Part shown: piece after piece, positions 1-10,304 of the stretch
How positions within the stretch are numbered: position 1 is the stretch's first letter
Layout: every line of letters starts with the position of its first letter
Origin: Comamonadaceae bacterium
GTDB taxonomy: Bacteria > Pseudomonadota > Gammaproteobacteria > Burkholderiales > Burkholderiaceae_C
NCBI GenBank assembly: GCA_027486555.1
Contig: JAIXOX010000012.1
Coordinates: forward strand, 49,204-113,203
DNA length: 64,000 bases
Reading direction: 5' to 3'
Notes under the pieces: model-generated
Told to the model about the DNA's origin: nothing
What the model saw: only the letters and a program-made list of their open reading frames with translations
Database searches by the model: none
Position numbers and translations under genes: made by a program

Positions 1-1
1 C

Positions 2-643
2 GGTCAAACACTCGCATCACAAGGCATCACCCAAGAAGTCACGCCGCCTTATTTCAGCGTGAAAGAAGCGGTGTTCCCCTTTGTGAAGTTCCCCGGCGTG
101 GACACCATCCTCGGCCCCGAGATGAAGTCCACGGGCGAAGTCATGGGCGTGGGCAAAACATTCGGCGAGGCTTTTGTGAAAAGCCAGTTGGGTGCAGGCA
201 CCAAGTTGCCACGTCCGACCAAAGCCGATGGCACACCCTCCGGTAAAGTGTTCATCTCGGTCAAGAACAACGACAAACTGCGCGTCATTGAGGTCGCACG
301 CCAGTTGGCTGCACAAGGCTTTGTCCTGATTGCCACCAAAGGAACAGCCCATGCGATCACCGCTTCAGGTGTGGATTGCGCGATCGTGAACAAGGTCACC
401 GAAGGTCGCCCGCACATCGTGGACATGATCAAGAACAATGAAATTGTTCTGGTCATCAACACGGTGGAAGAGCGGCGCAATGCGATTGCCGACTCGCGTT
501 ACATCCGCACATCGGCCCTGCTCAACCGCGTCACGACCTTCACCACCATCGCTGGTGCTGAAGCGGCTGTAGAAGGCATGAAGTACATGGATCAGTTGGA
601 CGTCATCTCTGTGCAGGAAATGCACGCACAACTGTTGGCCTGA
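2..643 (+). CDS. carB: Carbamoyl phosphate synthase large subunit, C-terminal part (5' end outside window)
   Basis: This is the C-terminal end of the large subunit that makes carbamoyl phosphate for arginine and pyrimidine synthesis. The frame is open from the window edge and the visible 213 residues begin with GQTLASQGITQEV. The segment FPGVDTILGPEMKSTGEVMG is the end of the second ATP-grasp half. The MGS-like allosteric domain follows (VFISVKNNDKLRVIEVARQL, then KVTEGRPHIVDMI), and the protein ends normally at TGA 641. In most bacteria this domain binds UMP or ornithine. greA follows on the same strand, the usual Burkholderiales order. The family is full length near 1,070-1,080 residues, so about four fifths of the gene lies upstream. 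Confidence 0.97.
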   Translation, partial: GQTLASQGITQEVTPPYFSVKEAVFPFVKFPGVDTILGPEMKSTGEVMGVGKTFGEAFVKSQLGAGTKLPRPTKADGTPSGKVFISVKNNDKLRVIEVARQLAAQGFVLIATKGTAHAITASGVDCAIVNKVTEGRPHIVDMIKNNEIVLVINTVEERRNAIADSRYIRTSALLNRVTTFTTIAGAEAAVEGMKYMDQLDVISVQEMHAQLLA

Positions 644-700
644 AAGCTCGTTTCAAATGTCGCCCCGTGAACGCTGGGGCGGTGCATAATGCAGTTAATG

Positions 701-734
701 ACCGCCGAGTTTCAACACTCGGCGGTTTGTTTTT
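701..734 (+). terminator. Intrinsic terminator / leader hairpin immediately before greA
   Basis: A perfect 10-bp stem (ACCGCCGAGT / ACTCGGCGGT) with a 6-nt loop is followed by TTGTTTTT. The T-run abuts the greA Shine-Dalgarno GGAG (735-738), and the greA ATG is only 13 nt after the T-run begins to end. It ends carB transcripts and must also lie in, or just before, any greA transcript. A second weaker hairpin (CGCCCC/GGGGCG, 661-681) precedes it. Confidence 0.85.
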
Positions 735-746
735 GGAGAACCCCAC

Positions 747-1223
747 ATGTCTACCATTCCAATCACAAAACGCGGTGCTGAAAAGCTCAAAGAGGAGTTG
801 CACCGCCTCAAAACCGTCGACCGTCCAGGCGTGATTCAAGCCATTGCCGAGGCACGCGCCCAAGGCGACCTGAGCGAGAACGCCGAATACGATGCGGCCA
901 AAGACCGGCAGGGCTTCATAGAAGGCCGCATTCAGGAAATCGAAGGCAAGTTGTCAGCCGCACAGATCATTGATCCGGTCTCGGTCGATGCGGGTGGCCG
1001 TGTGGTGTTTGGCACCACTGTGGAACTCGAAGATGAAATCTCCGGTGAGGCGGTTACTTACCAGATCGTGGGCGAAGATGAAGCCGATTTGAAACTGGGT
1101 TTGATCAACATCAGCAGCCCGATTGCACGCGCTTTGATTGGTAAAGAGGAGGGTGATGTGGCTGAAGTGCAGGCCCCTGGTGGCGTGCGCCGTTACGAGA
1201 TTGTGGGTGTCTCCTACATTTAA
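747..1223 (+). CDS. greA: Transcription elongation factor GreA
   Basis: GreA rescues backtracked RNA polymerase by stimulating cleavage of the transcript 3' end. The 158-residue length is the family norm. The N-terminal coiled-coil contains the [16 protein letters not shown] segment, whose acidic D/E tip residues position the catalytic metal in the polymerase secondary channel. The C-terminal FKBP-like domain has the usual [19 protein letters not shown] and [14 protein letters not shown] motifs. The ATG at 747 has a GGAG 8 nt upstream. It lies directly after the terminator hairpin, which suggests readthrough or attenuation control. Confidence 0.98.
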   Translation: MSTIPITKRGAEKLKEELHRLKTVDRPGVIQAIAEARAQGDLSENAEYDAAKDRQGFIEGRIQEIEGKLSAAQIIDPVSVDAGGRVVFGTTVELEDEISGEAVTYQIVGEDEADLKLGLINISSPIARALIGKEEGDVAEVQAPGGVRRYEIVGVSYI

Positions 1224-1231
1224 TCCCAGTC

Positions 1232-1255
1232 AAAGACCGACTTAGAACGGTCTTT
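1232..1255 (+). terminator. Hairpin after greA
   Basis: AAAGACCG (1232-1239) pairs with CGGTCTTT (1248-1255) around an 8-nt loop, 9 nt after the greA stop. The following T-run is weak (TTTGTGG), so termination is probable rather than certain. It sits between greA and the convergent yhbY gene. Confidence 0.55.
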
Positions 1256-1294
1256 GTGGTTCATGCAGAGCGACTCACTCAGGCCGATCAGTGA

Positions 1295-1768
1295 TCAGTC
1301 TTGGTGACCTTTTTTGACCGATTTTTGCTTGGGCTTGGCCCGTTTGATCTGTCCACCAGCAGCCAAGCGCTGGTTACCTAACACGCGAACGGTTTTGACT
1401 TCCGGTCGCTGACCCCCTCGTGAACTGTATTTCAGGATTTTGAAATCACGTGGACCGGCTTTTCGGTCCTCATCGGTTTCCTTGAGTTTTTCAGGCTGGG
1501 GACGCCAGAGGATCAGCAATTTGCCGATGTGCTGAATTGGCGCGGCGCTGAGTTGATCGGCCAGTTGGGTGAACATGGCTTCGCGTGCAGCACGGTCATC
1601 TCCCAGCACGCGGATCTTGATCAGACCATGGGCGTTCAGGGCCGCTTCAGTTTCCTTGAGGACGGCAGGGGTCAGGCCATCGCCGCCGATCATGACGACC
1701 GGATCCAGGTGGTGGGCATCGGCGCGAAAAACTTTCCGCTCGGCAGGTGTAAGTTGTATTTGGGACAT
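1295..1768 (-). CDS. yhbY: YhbY-type CRM-domain RNA-binding protein
   Basis: This is a small RNA-binding protein of the CRS1-YhbY (CRM) family, associated in bacteria with pre-50S ribosomal particles. The start [21 protein letters not shown] at 1768 matches the family; an in-frame extension upstream to 1864 is rejected because it reads a hydrophobic stretch unlike the family. The CRM core spans about residues 1-95 and has the [12 protein letters not shown] loop, the place of the family's GxxG signature. The product is 157 residues against about 97 in E. coli. The extra C-terminus is basic ([16 protein letters not shown]), as in other betaproteobacteria. It is divergent from rlmE with only 31 bp between starts, a classic pairing of two 50S assembly factors. 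Confidence 0.92.
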   Translation of the reverse strand: MSQIQLTPAERKVFRADAHHLDPVVMIGGDGLTPAVLKETEAALNAHGLIKIRVLGDDRAAREAMFTQLADQLSAAPIQHIGKLLILWRPQPEKLKETDEDRKAGPRDFKILKYSSRGGQRPEVKTVRVLGNQRLAAGGQIKRAKPKQKSVKKGHQD

Positions 1769-1799
1769 CTTCGTATTATCCCCGCAAGGACGCAAAAGA

Positions 1800-2462
1800 A
1801 TGAAAGTCAAAACCAAAAGTAAAAAGGTCAATAAAGCGTGGTTGAACGACCATGTGAATGACACTTACGTGAAGTTGGCCCTCAAAGAGGGGTACCGTGC
1901 ACGAGCGGCTTACAAGCTCAAGGAAATCGATGAGACTTTGGGCCTGATCCGTCCGGGTGATTTGGTGGTGGACTTGGGCTCAGCCCCGGGCGCATGGAGC
2001 CAGTATTTGCGCCGTCGCTTGTCGCCAGATGGCGCCGCAGTGGGGGAGCTCAATGGCCGCATCATTGCGCTGGACATCCTGCCCATGACCCCTGTGGAGG
2101 GCGTGCAGTTCATTCAAGGGGATTTCCGAGAGAACGAGGTCGCAGCTTTGCTAGAGGAAGCATTGCAAGGGCGGCAGGCTGATGTGGTGGTGTCCGACAT
2201 GGCCCCCAACCTGTCTGGCATTGAGGCCTCAGACGCTGCCCGTATTCAACATCTGATTGAGTTGGCGGTCGAATTTGCCCAGAACCACATGAAGCCACAA
2301 GGGGCCTTGGTGGTCAAAGTGTTCCACGGCAGCGGCTACAGCCAGATTGTCAAGATGTTCAAAGAGACTTTCAAAGTGGTCAAACCGATCAAGCCAAAAT
2401 CCTCGCGTGACAAGTCTTCAGAGACGTTTTTGGTGGGTATGGGCCTGATTCATGCTCTTTGA
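1800..2462 (+). CDS. rlmE: 23S rRNA (uridine-2552-2'-O) methyltransferase
   Basis: RlmE (FtsJ/RrmJ) methylates U2552 in the 23S rRNA A-loop using S-adenosylmethionine, a late step in 50S assembly. The 220-residue protein starts at ATG 1800 ([20 protein letters not shown]). An in-frame extension upstream runs antisense through yhbY and is not used. The SAM-binding motif [15 protein letters not shown] is at about residues 56-70. The catalytic K-D-K-E tetrad is visible as K39 (AAYKLKEID), D133 (VVSDMAPN), K173 (LVVKVFHG) and E208 (SSETFLVG). ftsH follows, as in E. coli and most Burkholderiales. Confidence 0.96.
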   Translation: MKVKTKSKKVNKAWLNDHVNDTYVKLALKEGYRARAAYKLKEIDETLGLIRPGDLVVDLGSAPGAWSQYLRRRLSPDGAAVGELNGRIIALDILPMTPVEGVQFIQGDFRENEVAALLEEALQGRQADVVVSDMAPNLSGIEASDAARIQHLIELAVEFAQNHMKPQGALVVKVFHGSGYSQIVKMFKETFKVVKPIKPKSSRDKSSETFLVGMGLIHAL

Positions 2463-2564
2463 GCCATTAATTCCTGCCTTTTCGAGGGCCAAACCCCATT
2501 GCAATGCGCTGAGGGGCTGCTGCGGGCCTAAAATAAAGTTTATTTTTTAATATTGGAGTCATTC

Positions 2565-4481
2565 TTGAATAACCCTTGGTTTTCCAAAATTGCCGTCTGG
2601 ATGGTGATTGCCATGGTGCTGTTCACCTTGTTCAAGCAATTTGACAACCGTGGTGTCGCAGGCGCGAGTGCCATTGGCTATTCAGATTTCCTCGAAGAGG
2701 TTCGCGGTAACCGGATCAAGAGCGCTACCATTTCCGAGAGCCCTGGTGGCACTGAAATTCTGGCCATCACCAACGACGATCGCCGCATCAAAACGACGGC
2801 CACTTACCTTGACCGTGGCTTGGTAGGTGACTTGATTAACAGCGGCGTGAAGTTCGACGTCAAACCGCGCGAGGAGGGCTCATTGCTCATGACCTTGCTG
2901 GTCAGCTGGGGCCCGATGCTTCTCTTGATTGGCGTTTGGGTGTATTTCATGCGCCAGATGCAAGGCGGAGGAAAAGGCGGGGCCTTTAGTTTTGGCAAGT
3001 CCAAGGCGCGCATGATGGATGAGAACAACAACAACACCACTTTCGCGGACGTGGCGGGTTGTGATGAAGCCAAAGAAGAAGTCAAAGAGGTGGTGGACTT
3101 CTTGAAGGATCCTCAGCGATTCCAAAAACTGGGTGGGCGAATTCCTCGTGGCTTGCTTTTGGTCGGTCCCCCTGGTACCGGTAAAACTTTGTTGGCCAAA
3201 GGAATTGCCGGTGAAGCCAAGGTTCCCTTTTTCAGCATCTCGGGTTCGGATTTTGTCGAAATGTTTGTAGGTGTAGGTGCGTCCCGCGTTCGTGACATGT
3301 TTGAGAACGCCAAGAAAAATGCCCCTTGCATCATTTTCATTGACGAAATCGATGCTGTTGGTCGTCAGCGCGGCGCAGGTTTGGGTGGTGGCAATGACGA
3401 GCGCGAGCAAACCCTCAACCAGATGCTGGTCGAGATGGACGGCTTTGAAACCAATCTGGGTGTGATCGTGGTGGCGGCCACCAATCGTCCGGACATTTTG
3501 GACGCAGCCTTGTTGCGCCCTGGCCGTTTTGACCGCCAGGTGTATGTGACCCTGCCCGACATCCGTGGCCGCGAGCAGATTCTGAACGTGCACATGCGCA
3601 AAGTGCCGATCGGTCAAGATGTGAACGCGGGCGTGATCGCCCGAGGCACGCCTGGCATGAGCGGTGCCGATTTGGCCAACCTTTGCAACGAAGCGGCCTT
3701 GATGGCGGCCCGTCGTAACGCTCGCGTTGTTGAGATGGTCGACTTTGAAAAGGCCAAGGACAAAATCCTGATGGGTCCTGAACGCAAAAGTATGGTCATG
3801 CCTGAGCACGAGCGCCGAAACACGGCTTACCACGAAGCTGGTCATGCCTTGATTGGCAAGTTGTTGCCCAAGTGCGATCCGGTGCACAAGGTCACCATCA
3901 TCCCTCGTGGCCGCGCCTTGGGTGTGACGATGAGCCTGCCTGAGCAAGATCGCTACAGCTACGACAAGGAATACATGCTGAACCAGATCAGTATGTTGTT
4001 TGGCGGTCGCATTGCCGAAGAGGTTTTCATGCACCAGATGACCACGGGTGCCAGCAACGACTTCGAGCGTGCGACCTCGATTGCCCGTGACATGGTGATG
4101 CGTTACGGTATGACCGATGCCTTGGGACCGATGGTCTATGCCGAGAATGAAGGCGAAGTGTTCTTGGGGCGATCGGTGACCAAGACCACCAATATGAGTG
4201 AGTCCACCATGCAAAAAGTGGACATGGAAGTGCGCCGAATCATTGACGAACAGTACAAACTGGCTCGCAATCTGATTGAAGAGCACAGCGCCCAGATGCA
4301 CGCCATGGCCAAGGCCTTGCTCGAATGGGAAACCATCGACAAAGACCAGATCGACGACATCATGGCTGGACGGGATCCTTTGCCTCCTAAGGACTGGACG
4401 CCACGTACCCCTCCCTCAGGTGGTAACAGCGGTGGGGGTGCGCCTTCCGCGCAGCCGGAACCAGCCACCACGGCGGCTTGA
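2565..4481 (+). CDS. ftsH: ATP-dependent zinc metalloprotease FtsH
   Basis: FtsH is a membrane-anchored AAA+ protease that degrades regulatory and misassembled membrane proteins. The chosen start is TTG 2565 ([11 protein letters not shown]). GGAG at 2555-2558 is the ribosome site 6 nt before it, and an alternative TTG at 2553 would overlap that site. The product is 638 residues. Two membrane segments (about residues 7-23 and 105-127) flank a small periplasmic domain. Walker A GPPGTGKT lies at 201-208, followed by Walker B FIDEID, the SRH region and the zinc site HEAGH at 423-427. The C-terminus is Pro/Gly/Ala-rich. A strong terminator follows, before folP. Confidence 0.98.
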   Translation: MNNPWFSKIAVWMVIAMVLFTLFKQFDNRGVAGASAIGYSDFLEEVRGNRIKSATISESPGGTEILAITNDDRRIKTTATYLDRGLVGDLINSGVKFDVKPREEGSLLMTLLVSWGPMLLLIGVWVYFMRQMQGGGKGGAFSFGKSKARMMDENNNNTTFADVAGCDEAKEEVKEVVDFLKDPQRFQKLGGRIPRGLLLVGPPGTGKTLLAKGIAGEAKVPFFSISGSDFVEMFVGVGASRVRDMFENAKKNAPCIIFIDEIDAVGRQRGAGLGGGNDEREQTLNQMLVEMDGFETNLGVIVVAATNRPDILDAALLRPGRFDRQVYVTLPDIRGREQILNVHMRKVPIGQDVNAGVIARGTPGMSGADLANLCNEAALMAARRNARVVEMVDFEKAKDKILMGPERKSMVMPEHERRNTAYHEAGHALIGKLLPKCDPVHKVTIIPRGRALGVTMSLPEQDRYSYDKEYMLNQISMLFGGRIAEEVFMHQMTTGASNDFERATSIARDMVMRYGMTDALGPMVYAENEGEVFLGRSVTKTTNMSESTMQKVDMEVRRIIDEQYKLARNLIEEHSAQMHAMAKALLEWETIDKDQIDDIMAGRDPLPPKDWTPRTPPSGGNSGGGAPSAQPEPATTAA

Positions 4482-4507
4482 TACTTCAAGTTAGATGTAC
4501 GAAAGAG

Positions 4508-4529
4508 CGGGGCCTTGGGCCCCGTTTTT
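4508..4529 (+). terminator. Intrinsic terminator between ftsH and folP
   Basis: CGGGGCC (4508-4514) and GGCCCCG (4518-4524) form a GC-only 7-bp stem with a 3-nt loop, followed by five T. The folP start codon is only 15 nt beyond the T-run, so no promoter fits between them. Confidence 0.85.
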
Positions 4530-4544
4530 CATGGAAAAATTCTG

Positions 4545-5432
4545 ATGACATTCAAGCCTTTGCCTCGTCCTTCGTTCAAGCACTGGCAAACCACTCGTTT
4601 TGACTTGGACTTGACTCAGCCTTTGGTCATGGGCATTGTCAATGTCACGCCAGATTCCTTTTCCGATGGCGGCCTGCATGTCACAACCTCTCACGCGCTG
4701 CGGCACGCCGAGCAACTGCTGTGCGAGGGGGCGAATATTTTGGACATCGGGGCGGAGTCTACCCGGCCTGGCGCCGTGGTGGTTCCCCTGGAGCTAGAGT
4801 TAGCGCGGCTTGAGCCCTTGTTGCGCGAGGCGCTCAGTTGGCAAGTTCCCATTTCTGTGGACACTTACAAACCTGAGGTGATGCAAGCCTGCTTGGACTG
4901 GGGTGTTGACATCGTGAATGACATATGGGCTTTGCGTCAACCGGGTGCCGAGCGAGTGGTGGCTTCCCACCCCAGGTGTGGCGTGTGTTTGATGCACATG
5001 CACCGCACCCCTCAAACCATGCAAGTTCAACCGATGACGGGGGATGTGTTATTTGAAGTGGATGCCTTTTTGCGGGCTCGCTTGAGCGCCTTGTTGGATT
5101 TGGGTGTGGCGGCTTCACGGGTGGTGTTGGACCCTGGCATTGGTTTTGGCAAAACCGTGGCGCAAAACTTTCAGCTTTTGGCCAAACAATCCGATTTACT
5201 GAACTTGGGATCTCCTTTGTTGGCCGGGTGGTCGCGCAAATCGGCTTTGGGTGCTGCATTGGCGCAAGAAGGTCAAGTGCCCGAACCCTCGCAAAGACAA
5301 GTGGCCAGCGTCGCTGCCGCCTTGATGGCGGTGGAACGAGGGGCATCGGTGGTGAGGGTCCACGATGTCAAGGAAACAGTGGATGCGCTCAAAATCTGGC
5401 ATTTTATGAGTCAGCAACACGGTGTACTTTGA
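4545..5432 (+). CDS. folP: Dihydropteroate synthase
   Basis: FolP condenses p-aminobenzoate with the pterin pyrophosphate to make dihydropteroate in folate synthesis; it is the sulfonamide target. The start ATG 4545 (MTFKPLPRPSFKHWQ) gives 295 residues, slightly longer than E. coli. The DHPS signatures are clear: MGIVNVTPDSFSDGG near residue 27, DIGAESTRPGA near 67, and the late LLAGWSRKSALG loop. An in-frame TTG at 4515 lies inside the terminator loop and is rejected. glmM follows 91 bp downstream, the same neighbour as in E. coli. Confidence 0.97.
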   Translation: MTFKPLPRPSFKHWQTTRFDLDLTQPLVMGIVNVTPDSFSDGGLHVTTSHALRHAEQLLCEGANILDIGAESTRPGAVVVPLELELARLEPLLREALSWQVPISVDTYKPEVMQACLDWGVDIVNDIWALRQPGAERVVASHPRCGVCLMHMHRTPQTMQVQPMTGDVLFEVDAFLRARLSALLDLGVAASRVVLDPGIGFGKTVAQNFQLLAKQSDLLNLGSPLLAGWSRKSALGAALAQEGQVPEPSQRQVASVAAALMAVERGASVVRVHDVKETVDALKIWHFMSQQHGVL

Positions 5433-5523
5433 ACCGTTGATTCAGCATGCGTGTCAGTTTTGTTGACCTCTTGATTCGCTAAAATTCACAACTTCATTCA
5501 TAACAAAAATCGGAAACGTTCAC

Positions 5524-6861
5524 ATGGCACGACAATACTTTGGCACAGACGGTATTCGAGGCACGGTGGGCCAAAGTCCTATCACGCCAGACTTCATTTT
5601 GCGTTTGGCGCATGCAGTGGGTCGGGTTCTGAAATTGCAAGAACATCACCCGACGGTATTGATTGGGAAAGACACGCGCATTTCTGGATACATGTTGGAA
5701 AGTGCATTGGAGTCCGGCTTCAACTCTGCGGGCGTGGATGTTGTGTTGTTGGGCCCGGTCCCGACACCTGCTGTGGCATACCTGACCCGTGCACAACGCG
5801 CCTCATTGGGGGTGGTCATCAGTGCCAGCCACAACCCGTTTGCAGACAACGGGATCAAGTTTTTCAGCGCCCAAGGTAAAAAATTGTCTGACGCTTGGGA
5901 AGAGGCTGTTGAAGCCATTTTGTTGGAAGACCCTGTTTGGGTCGACTCTGCCAACCTCGGTAAAACCCGCCGCTTGGACGATGCGGCGGGCCGTTACATC
6001 GAGTTTTGTAAGAGCACCTTCTCGAACGACTTGACCCTCAAGAGCCTCAAAATCGTGGTGGACGCTGCGCACGGTGCTGCTTATCAAATCGCCCCCAAGG
6101 TTTTTCATGAACTGGGTGCCGAAGTCATCGCCATCGGCTGCTCACCCGATGGCCTGAACATCAATAAGGATGTGGGTGCCACGCACCCGGCAGCATTGGT
6201 TCAGGCGGTCAAAGACCAACGTGCCGATTACGGCATTGCTTTGGATGGGGATGCTGATCGCCTGCAGTTTGTGGACTCGACCGGGCGCTTGTTCAATGGT
6301 GATGAACTCTTGTATTTGATGGTGGCCGATCGCTTGGCCCGCGACGAGGCTGTGCCTGGTGCTGTGGGCACCTTGATGACCAACTTGGCGGTCGAGGTCG
6401 CTCTCAAGCAAAGAGGCGTGCAGTTTGTGCGGGCCAAAGTGGGTGATCGTTATGTACTTGAGGTCTTGCACGACAAAGGCTGGTTGCTGGGTGGTGAGGG
6501 CTCTGGCCATTTGTTGGCGTTGGACAAGCACACCACAGGCGATGGTTTGGTCAGTGCCTTGCAAGTGTTGCAAGCTTGTGTGGGCAGCGGCAAAACCATG
6601 TCTCAATTGCTCGAGGGCATCACGCTGTTCCCGCAAACCCTCATCAACGTCAAATTGACGCCGGGGTTTGACTGGCAAGCTCATCAGCCTTTGTGGGATG
6701 CCACGCGCAAAGCCGAGGCAGAGCTGGGCGACTCGGGTCGTGTCTTGATCCGTGCCAGTGGGACCGAGCCTTTGTTGCGTGTCATGGTTGAGGCGCGGGA
6801 TGCTGTTCAAGCGCGTGAATACGCTGAACATATCGCTGCGACTTTGCGCTCAAACTTTTGA
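5524..6861 (+). CDS. glmM: Phosphoglucosamine mutase
   Basis: GlmM converts glucosamine-6-phosphate to glucosamine-1-phosphate for UDP-GlcNAc, peptidoglycan and LPS synthesis. The protein has 445 residues, the normal length. The catalytic phosphoserine motif ISASHNP places the active serine at position 102, as in E. coli. The metal loop is DGDADR (around residue 240). The sugar-specificity loop GGEGSGH and the C-terminal phosphate-binding loop [12 protein letters not shown] are intact. The start ATG 5524 is preceded by the weak site GGAAACG. It is convergent with ppsR. Confidence 0.98.
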   Translation: MARQYFGTDGIRGTVGQSPITPDFILRLAHAVGRVLKLQEHHPTVLIGKDTRISGYMLESALESGFNSAGVDVVLLGPVPTPAVAYLTRAQRASLGVVISASHNPFADNGIKFFSAQGKKLSDAWEEAVEAILLEDPVWVDSANLGKTRRLDDAAGRYIEFCKSTFSNDLTLKSLKIVVDAAHGAAYQIAPKVFHELGAEVIAIGCSPDGLNINKDVGATHPAALVQAVKDQRADYGIALDGDADRLQFVDSTGRLFNGDELLYLMVADRLARDEAVPGAVGTLMTNLAVEVALKQRGVQFVRAKVGDRYVLEVLHDKGWLLGGEGSGHLLALDKHTTGDGLVSALQVLQACVGSGKTMSQLLEGITLFPQTLINVKLTPGFDWQAHQPLWDATRKAEAELGDSGRVLIRASGTEPLLRVMVEARDAVQAREYAEHIAATLRSNF

Positions 6862-6864
6862 TTC

Positions 6865-6889
6865 AAGCGCTGAATCCAGAAAAGCGCTT
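6865..6889. terminator. Hairpin between convergent glmM and ppsR
   Basis: AAGCGCT (6865-6871) pairs with AGCGCTT (6883-6889) around an 11-nt loop, directly after the glmM stop and followed by TTTG. It is a modest stem and may act as a shared terminator for the two convergent genes. Confidence 0.4.
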
Positions 6890-6911
6890 TTGCCGGGCCA
6901 GCCGCTTGCCC

Positions 6912-7733
6912 TCAGTAGTTCAGCCGATCTGGCTTGATCTCCTGCAAGATGGTGGTGGCAATTTCTTCGATCGATTTGGTGGTGGTGGACAGCCAGCGAA
7001 TGCCAGCGCGGCGCATCATGGCTTCGGCCTCTGAGACTTCCATTCGGCAATTTTCGATGCTGGCGTAACGAGAGTTGGGCCTGCGCTCGTCGCGGATTTC
7101 GGCCAGGCGGTCCGGATGGATGCTCAGACCAAAGATCTTTTTGCCGTGCGGTACCAAAGCCGGTGGCAATTGGCGACGGTCAAAGTCTTCGGGAATCAAA
7201 GGGTAGTTGGCTGCTTTGAGGCCGTGTTGCATGGCCAGGTACAGGCTGGTCGGGGTTTTGCCGCTACGGCTCACGCCTACCAAAATCACATCGGCCGATT
7301 CCAGATCGCGGTTGGATTGTCCATCGTCGTGGGCGAGCGAAAAGTTGATGGCTTCGATCCGGTCGTGGTATTCCTTGCTTTTGCTGACATCCGAGAAGCG
7401 ACCCACTCGGTGGTGGGACTTGATGCCCAGTTCGGCCTCGAGTGGGTTCACAAAGGTGCCGAACATGTCGAGCAACATGCCTTGACAGTGCTCTTGCAAA
7501 ACTTTGAGCACATCCATGTTCACCAAAGTCGTGAACACAATGGGTTTCTTCCCCTCTGTCTCAGCGGTGTGGTTGATTTGCCGAACAGCTTGGTGAGCCT
7601 TGTCTATGGTGTCAGTAAAAGGCAAACGTACATGCCGTGACTTCATGTCGAACTGGGCAAGAATGGCGTTGCCAAAAGTTTCGGCAGTGATCCCCGTACC
7701 GTCAGAGACGAAAAATACAGTGCGTTTTGGCAT
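6912..7733 (-). CDS. ppsR: Phosphoenolpyruvate synthase regulatory protein (kinase/phosphorylase)
   Basis: This is a DUF299-family bifunctional enzyme. It inactivates PEP synthase by ADP-dependent phosphorylation of a threonine and reactivates it by Pi-dependent dephosphorylation. The product is 273 residues, the family length. The N-terminus has the [16 protein letters not shown] motif and the P-loop-like [15 protein letters not shown] lies at about 153-167. It is divergent from its target gene ppsA, with 146 bp between start codons, as in E. coli. The start ATG 7733 ([12 protein letters not shown]) matches the conserved N-terminus. Confidence 0.95.
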   Translation of the reverse strand: MPKRTVFFVSDGTGITAETFGNAILAQFDMKSRHVRLPFTDTIDKAHQAVRQINHTAETEGKKPIVFTTLVNMDVLKVLQEHCQGMLLDMFGTFVNPLEAELGIKSHHRVGRFSDVSKSKEYHDRIEAINFSLAHDDGQSNRDLESADVILVGVSRSGKTPTSLYLAMQHGLKAANYPLIPEDFDRRQLPPALVPHGKKIFGLSIHPDRLAEIRDERRPNSRYASIENCRMEVSEAEAMMRRAGIRWLSTTTKSIEEIATTILQEIKPDRLNY

Positions 7734-7879
7734 GCGTGTAATTTATTTCAATGGCTGAGGTCGACATGACCCCTAAAATCAATTGATTATCTATCGCGGC
7801 TGGCTCAGGGTTCCATCACAAGAACAAGCAAAACCCTGAACTGCTGCTGGAAGCCCGGTTTTAACTTTGGAGCATTAGC

Positions 7880-10270
7880 ATGTCTGTCCTTTTCAATGAG
7901 ACCGCCCTGGTCGTTCCCTTTGAGTTGTTGCGTATGACCGACGTTGAGTCGGTCGGAGGTAAAAACGCCAGCTTGGGGGAGATGATTTCCCAACTGCCAT
8001 CGGGTGTGCGTGTGCCCACGGGCTTTGCCACTACCGCCCACGCTTTTCGCGAATTTTTGGCGTTTGGCGGCCTGACCGAGCGCATCAACGCTCGACTCGA
8101 TGCGCTGGATACCGAAGATGTGCGTGCATTGGCTGCCACAGGTGCCGAAATCCGCGCCATGGTCGAAGCCCAACCTTTTCCGGCCGATTTGGAGCAAGCC
8201 ATCCGTGAGGCGTTTGTTCGTCTGCAGGGCATCAATACCGAAGCCTCTTTTGCGGTGCGTTCTTCGGCAACGGCCGAAGATTTGCCAGACGCTTCTTTTG
8301 CAGGTCAACAAGAAACCTTCCTCAACGTGGTCGGCATCGAGGATGTGCTGCACAAAATGAAAGAGGTGTTTGCCTCGCTCTACAACGACCGCGCCATCAG
8401 TTATCGCGTGCACAAGGGTTTTGCGCACGTCGGTGTGGCCTTGTCGGCGGGCGTTCAGCGCATGGTGCGCTCCGATCTGGGCGCTGCAGGCGTCATGTTC
8501 ACCATAGACACCGAGTCGGGTTTTGAAGATGTGGTGTTCATCACCTCCAGCTACGGCTTGGGCGAGACGGTGGTGCAGGGCGCAGTGAACCCTGACGAGT
8601 TTTATGTGCACAAACCCATGCTGGCGGCGGGCAAGCGCAGCGTGATCCGCCGCAACCTGGGCTCCAAGCTCATCGAGATGGTGTTTGCCACGCCTGAGGA
8701 AAAAGTTGCTTCTGGTAAATTGGTGAAAACCACCGATGTGCCCACCGAACTGCGCAACCGCTACAGCCTGACCGACGACGAGGTCGAGCAATTGGGCCGC
8801 TATGCCGTGGTGATTGAGCAGCACTATGGCCGACCCATGGACATCGAATGGGGCAAAGACGGCACCGACGGCCTGCTCTACATCTTGCAAGCAAGACCCG
8901 AGACCGTTAAAAGCCAGGCCAAGGGCACGTCTGAGCTGCGTTATAAGCTCAAAGGCAAAAGCGCCATATTGGCCGAGGGCAGGGCGATTGGGCAAAAAAT
9001 TGGTACGGGCCCGGTGCGCTTGGTCCACAACATCGGTGAGATGGACCAGGTTCAGCCAGGCGATGTGCTGGTGACCGACATGACTGACCCGAATTGGGAG
9101 CCGGTGATGAAGCGCGCCAGCGCCATCGTGACCAACCGGGGCGGGCGAACCTGCCACGCAGCTATCATTGCCCGTGAATTGGGCATTCCGGCTGTGGTGG
9201 GTTGCGGCAACGCCACCGAGCAATTGGTCGAAGGCACCTTGGTCACCGTGAGCTGCGCTGAGGGTGATACCGGCCATATTTACGATGGCTTGCTGGAGAC
9301 AGAAATCAGTGAAATCCAGCGCGGTGTGCTGCCCGAGATCAAAACCAAGATCATGATGAACGTGGGCAATCCCCAATTGGCCTTTGACTTTGCCCAGCTG
9401 CCCAATGAAGGAGTGGGTTTGGCCCGTCTGGAATTCATCATCAACAACAACATTGGCGTGCACCCCAAAGCCATTCTGGATTACCCCGCTATCGATGCCG
9501 ACTTGAAGATAGCGGTGGAGTCCGTGGCCCGTGGTCATGCATCCCCACGCGCTTTTTATGTGGACAAAGTCACCGAAGGCGTGGCCAGCATTGCCGCTGC
9601 CTTCTGGCCCAAGCCCGTCATCGTGCGCTTGTCCGACTTCAAGAGCAACGAATACCGCAAGCTCATTGGCGGCAGCCGCTACGAACCGGAGGAAGAAAAC
9701 CCCATGCTCGGTTTCCGGGGCGCAGCGCGTTACATCAGCGCTGATTTTGGTGAAGCATTTGCCATGGAATGCGAAGCCCTCAAGCGGGTGCGCGGCGAGA
9801 TGGGTTTGACCAACGTGCAGATCATGGTGCCCTTCGTGCGCACTTTGGGGCAAGCCGAAAAGGTCACCCAGCTGCTGGCCAGCCAAGGCCTGCGCCGAGG
9901 TGAAGAAGGCCTCAAAGTCATCATGATGTGTGAAGTTCCCAGCAACGCCATCCTGGCCGAGCGCTTTTTGGAGTTCTTCGACGGCTTCTCGATCGGCTCG
10001 AACGACCTCACACAGCTGACTTTGGGTTTGGACCGCGACTCGGGCATGGAATTGCTTGCTGCAGACTTTGACGAACGGGATCCAGCAGTGACAGCTTTGA
10101 TCTCGCAAGCCATTAAAGCCTGCTTGGCTCAGGGCAAATACATCGGCATTTGCGGTCAAGGCCCATCGGACCACCCCGACTTTGCACATTGGTTGATGGA
10201 CCAGGGTATCAGCTCGATCTCGCTCAATCCCGACACAGTGATCCAAACTTGGACCAATTTGGGCAGCTAA
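7880..10270 (+). CDS. ppsA: Phosphoenolpyruvate synthase
   Basis: PpsA converts pyruvate, ATP and water to phosphoenolpyruvate, AMP and phosphate, the first gluconeogenic step from C3 compounds. The 796-residue protein has the N-terminal ATP-grasp-like domain ([37 protein letters not shown]) and the phosphohistidine swivel motif [15 protein letters not shown] with catalytic H426. A C-terminal PEP-utilising barrel ([30 protein letters not shown]) completes it. GGAG precedes ATG 7880. The leader has an inverted repeat TCAGGGTT/AACCCTGA (7805-7812, 7832-7839) of unknown role. Next to ppsR and in a genome with aceA, it suggests growth on acetate and organic acids. Confidence 0.98.
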   Translation: MSVLFNETALVVPFELLRMTDVESVGGKNASLGEMISQLPSGVRVPTGFATTAHAFREFLAFGGLTERINARLDALDTEDVRALAATGAEIRAMVEAQPFPADLEQAIREAFVRLQGINTEASFAVRSSATAEDLPDASFAGQQETFLNVVGIEDVLHKMKEVFASLYNDRAISYRVHKGFAHVGVALSAGVQRMVRSDLGAAGVMFTIDTESGFEDVVFITSSYGLGETVVQGAVNPDEFYVHKPMLAAGKRSVIRRNLGSKLIEMVFATPEEKVASGKLVKTTDVPTELRNRYSLTDDEVEQLGRYAVVIEQHYGRPMDIEWGKDGTDGLLYILQARPETVKSQAKGTSELRYKLKGKSAILAEGRAIGQKIGTGPVRLVHNIGEMDQVQPGDVLVTDMTDPNWEPVMKRASAIVTNRGGRTCHAAIIARELGIPAVVGCGNATEQLVEGTLVTVSCAEGDTGHIYDGLLETEISEIQRGVLPEIKTKIMMNVGNPQLAFDFAQLPNEGVGLARLEFIINNNIGVHPKAILDYPAIDADLKIAVESVARGHASPRAFYVDKVTEGVASIAAAFWPKPVIVRLSDFKSNEYRKLIGGSRYEPEEENPMLGFRGAARYISADFGEAFAMECEALKRVRGEMGLTNVQIMVPFVRTLGQAEKVTQLLASQGLRRGEEGLKVIMMCEVPSNAILAERFLEFFDGFSIGSNDLTQLTLGLDRDSGMELLAADFDERDPAVTALISQAIKACLAQGKYIGICGQGPSDHPDFAHWLMDQGISSISLNPDTVIQTWTNLGS

Positions 10271-10304
10271 GTTTGCCCTTTTGCTATTCAATCAGGACAG
10301 GCAG

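Noticed and set aside
2553..2564. Upstream TTG start for ftsH
   Set aside because: It would overlap the GGAG that serves TTG 2565, and the conserved N-terminus begins [12 protein letters not shown].
5463..5485. Sigma-70 promoter before glmM (TTGACC ... TAAAAT)
   Set aside because: The two hexamers are only 11 bp apart, too close for a functional promoter.
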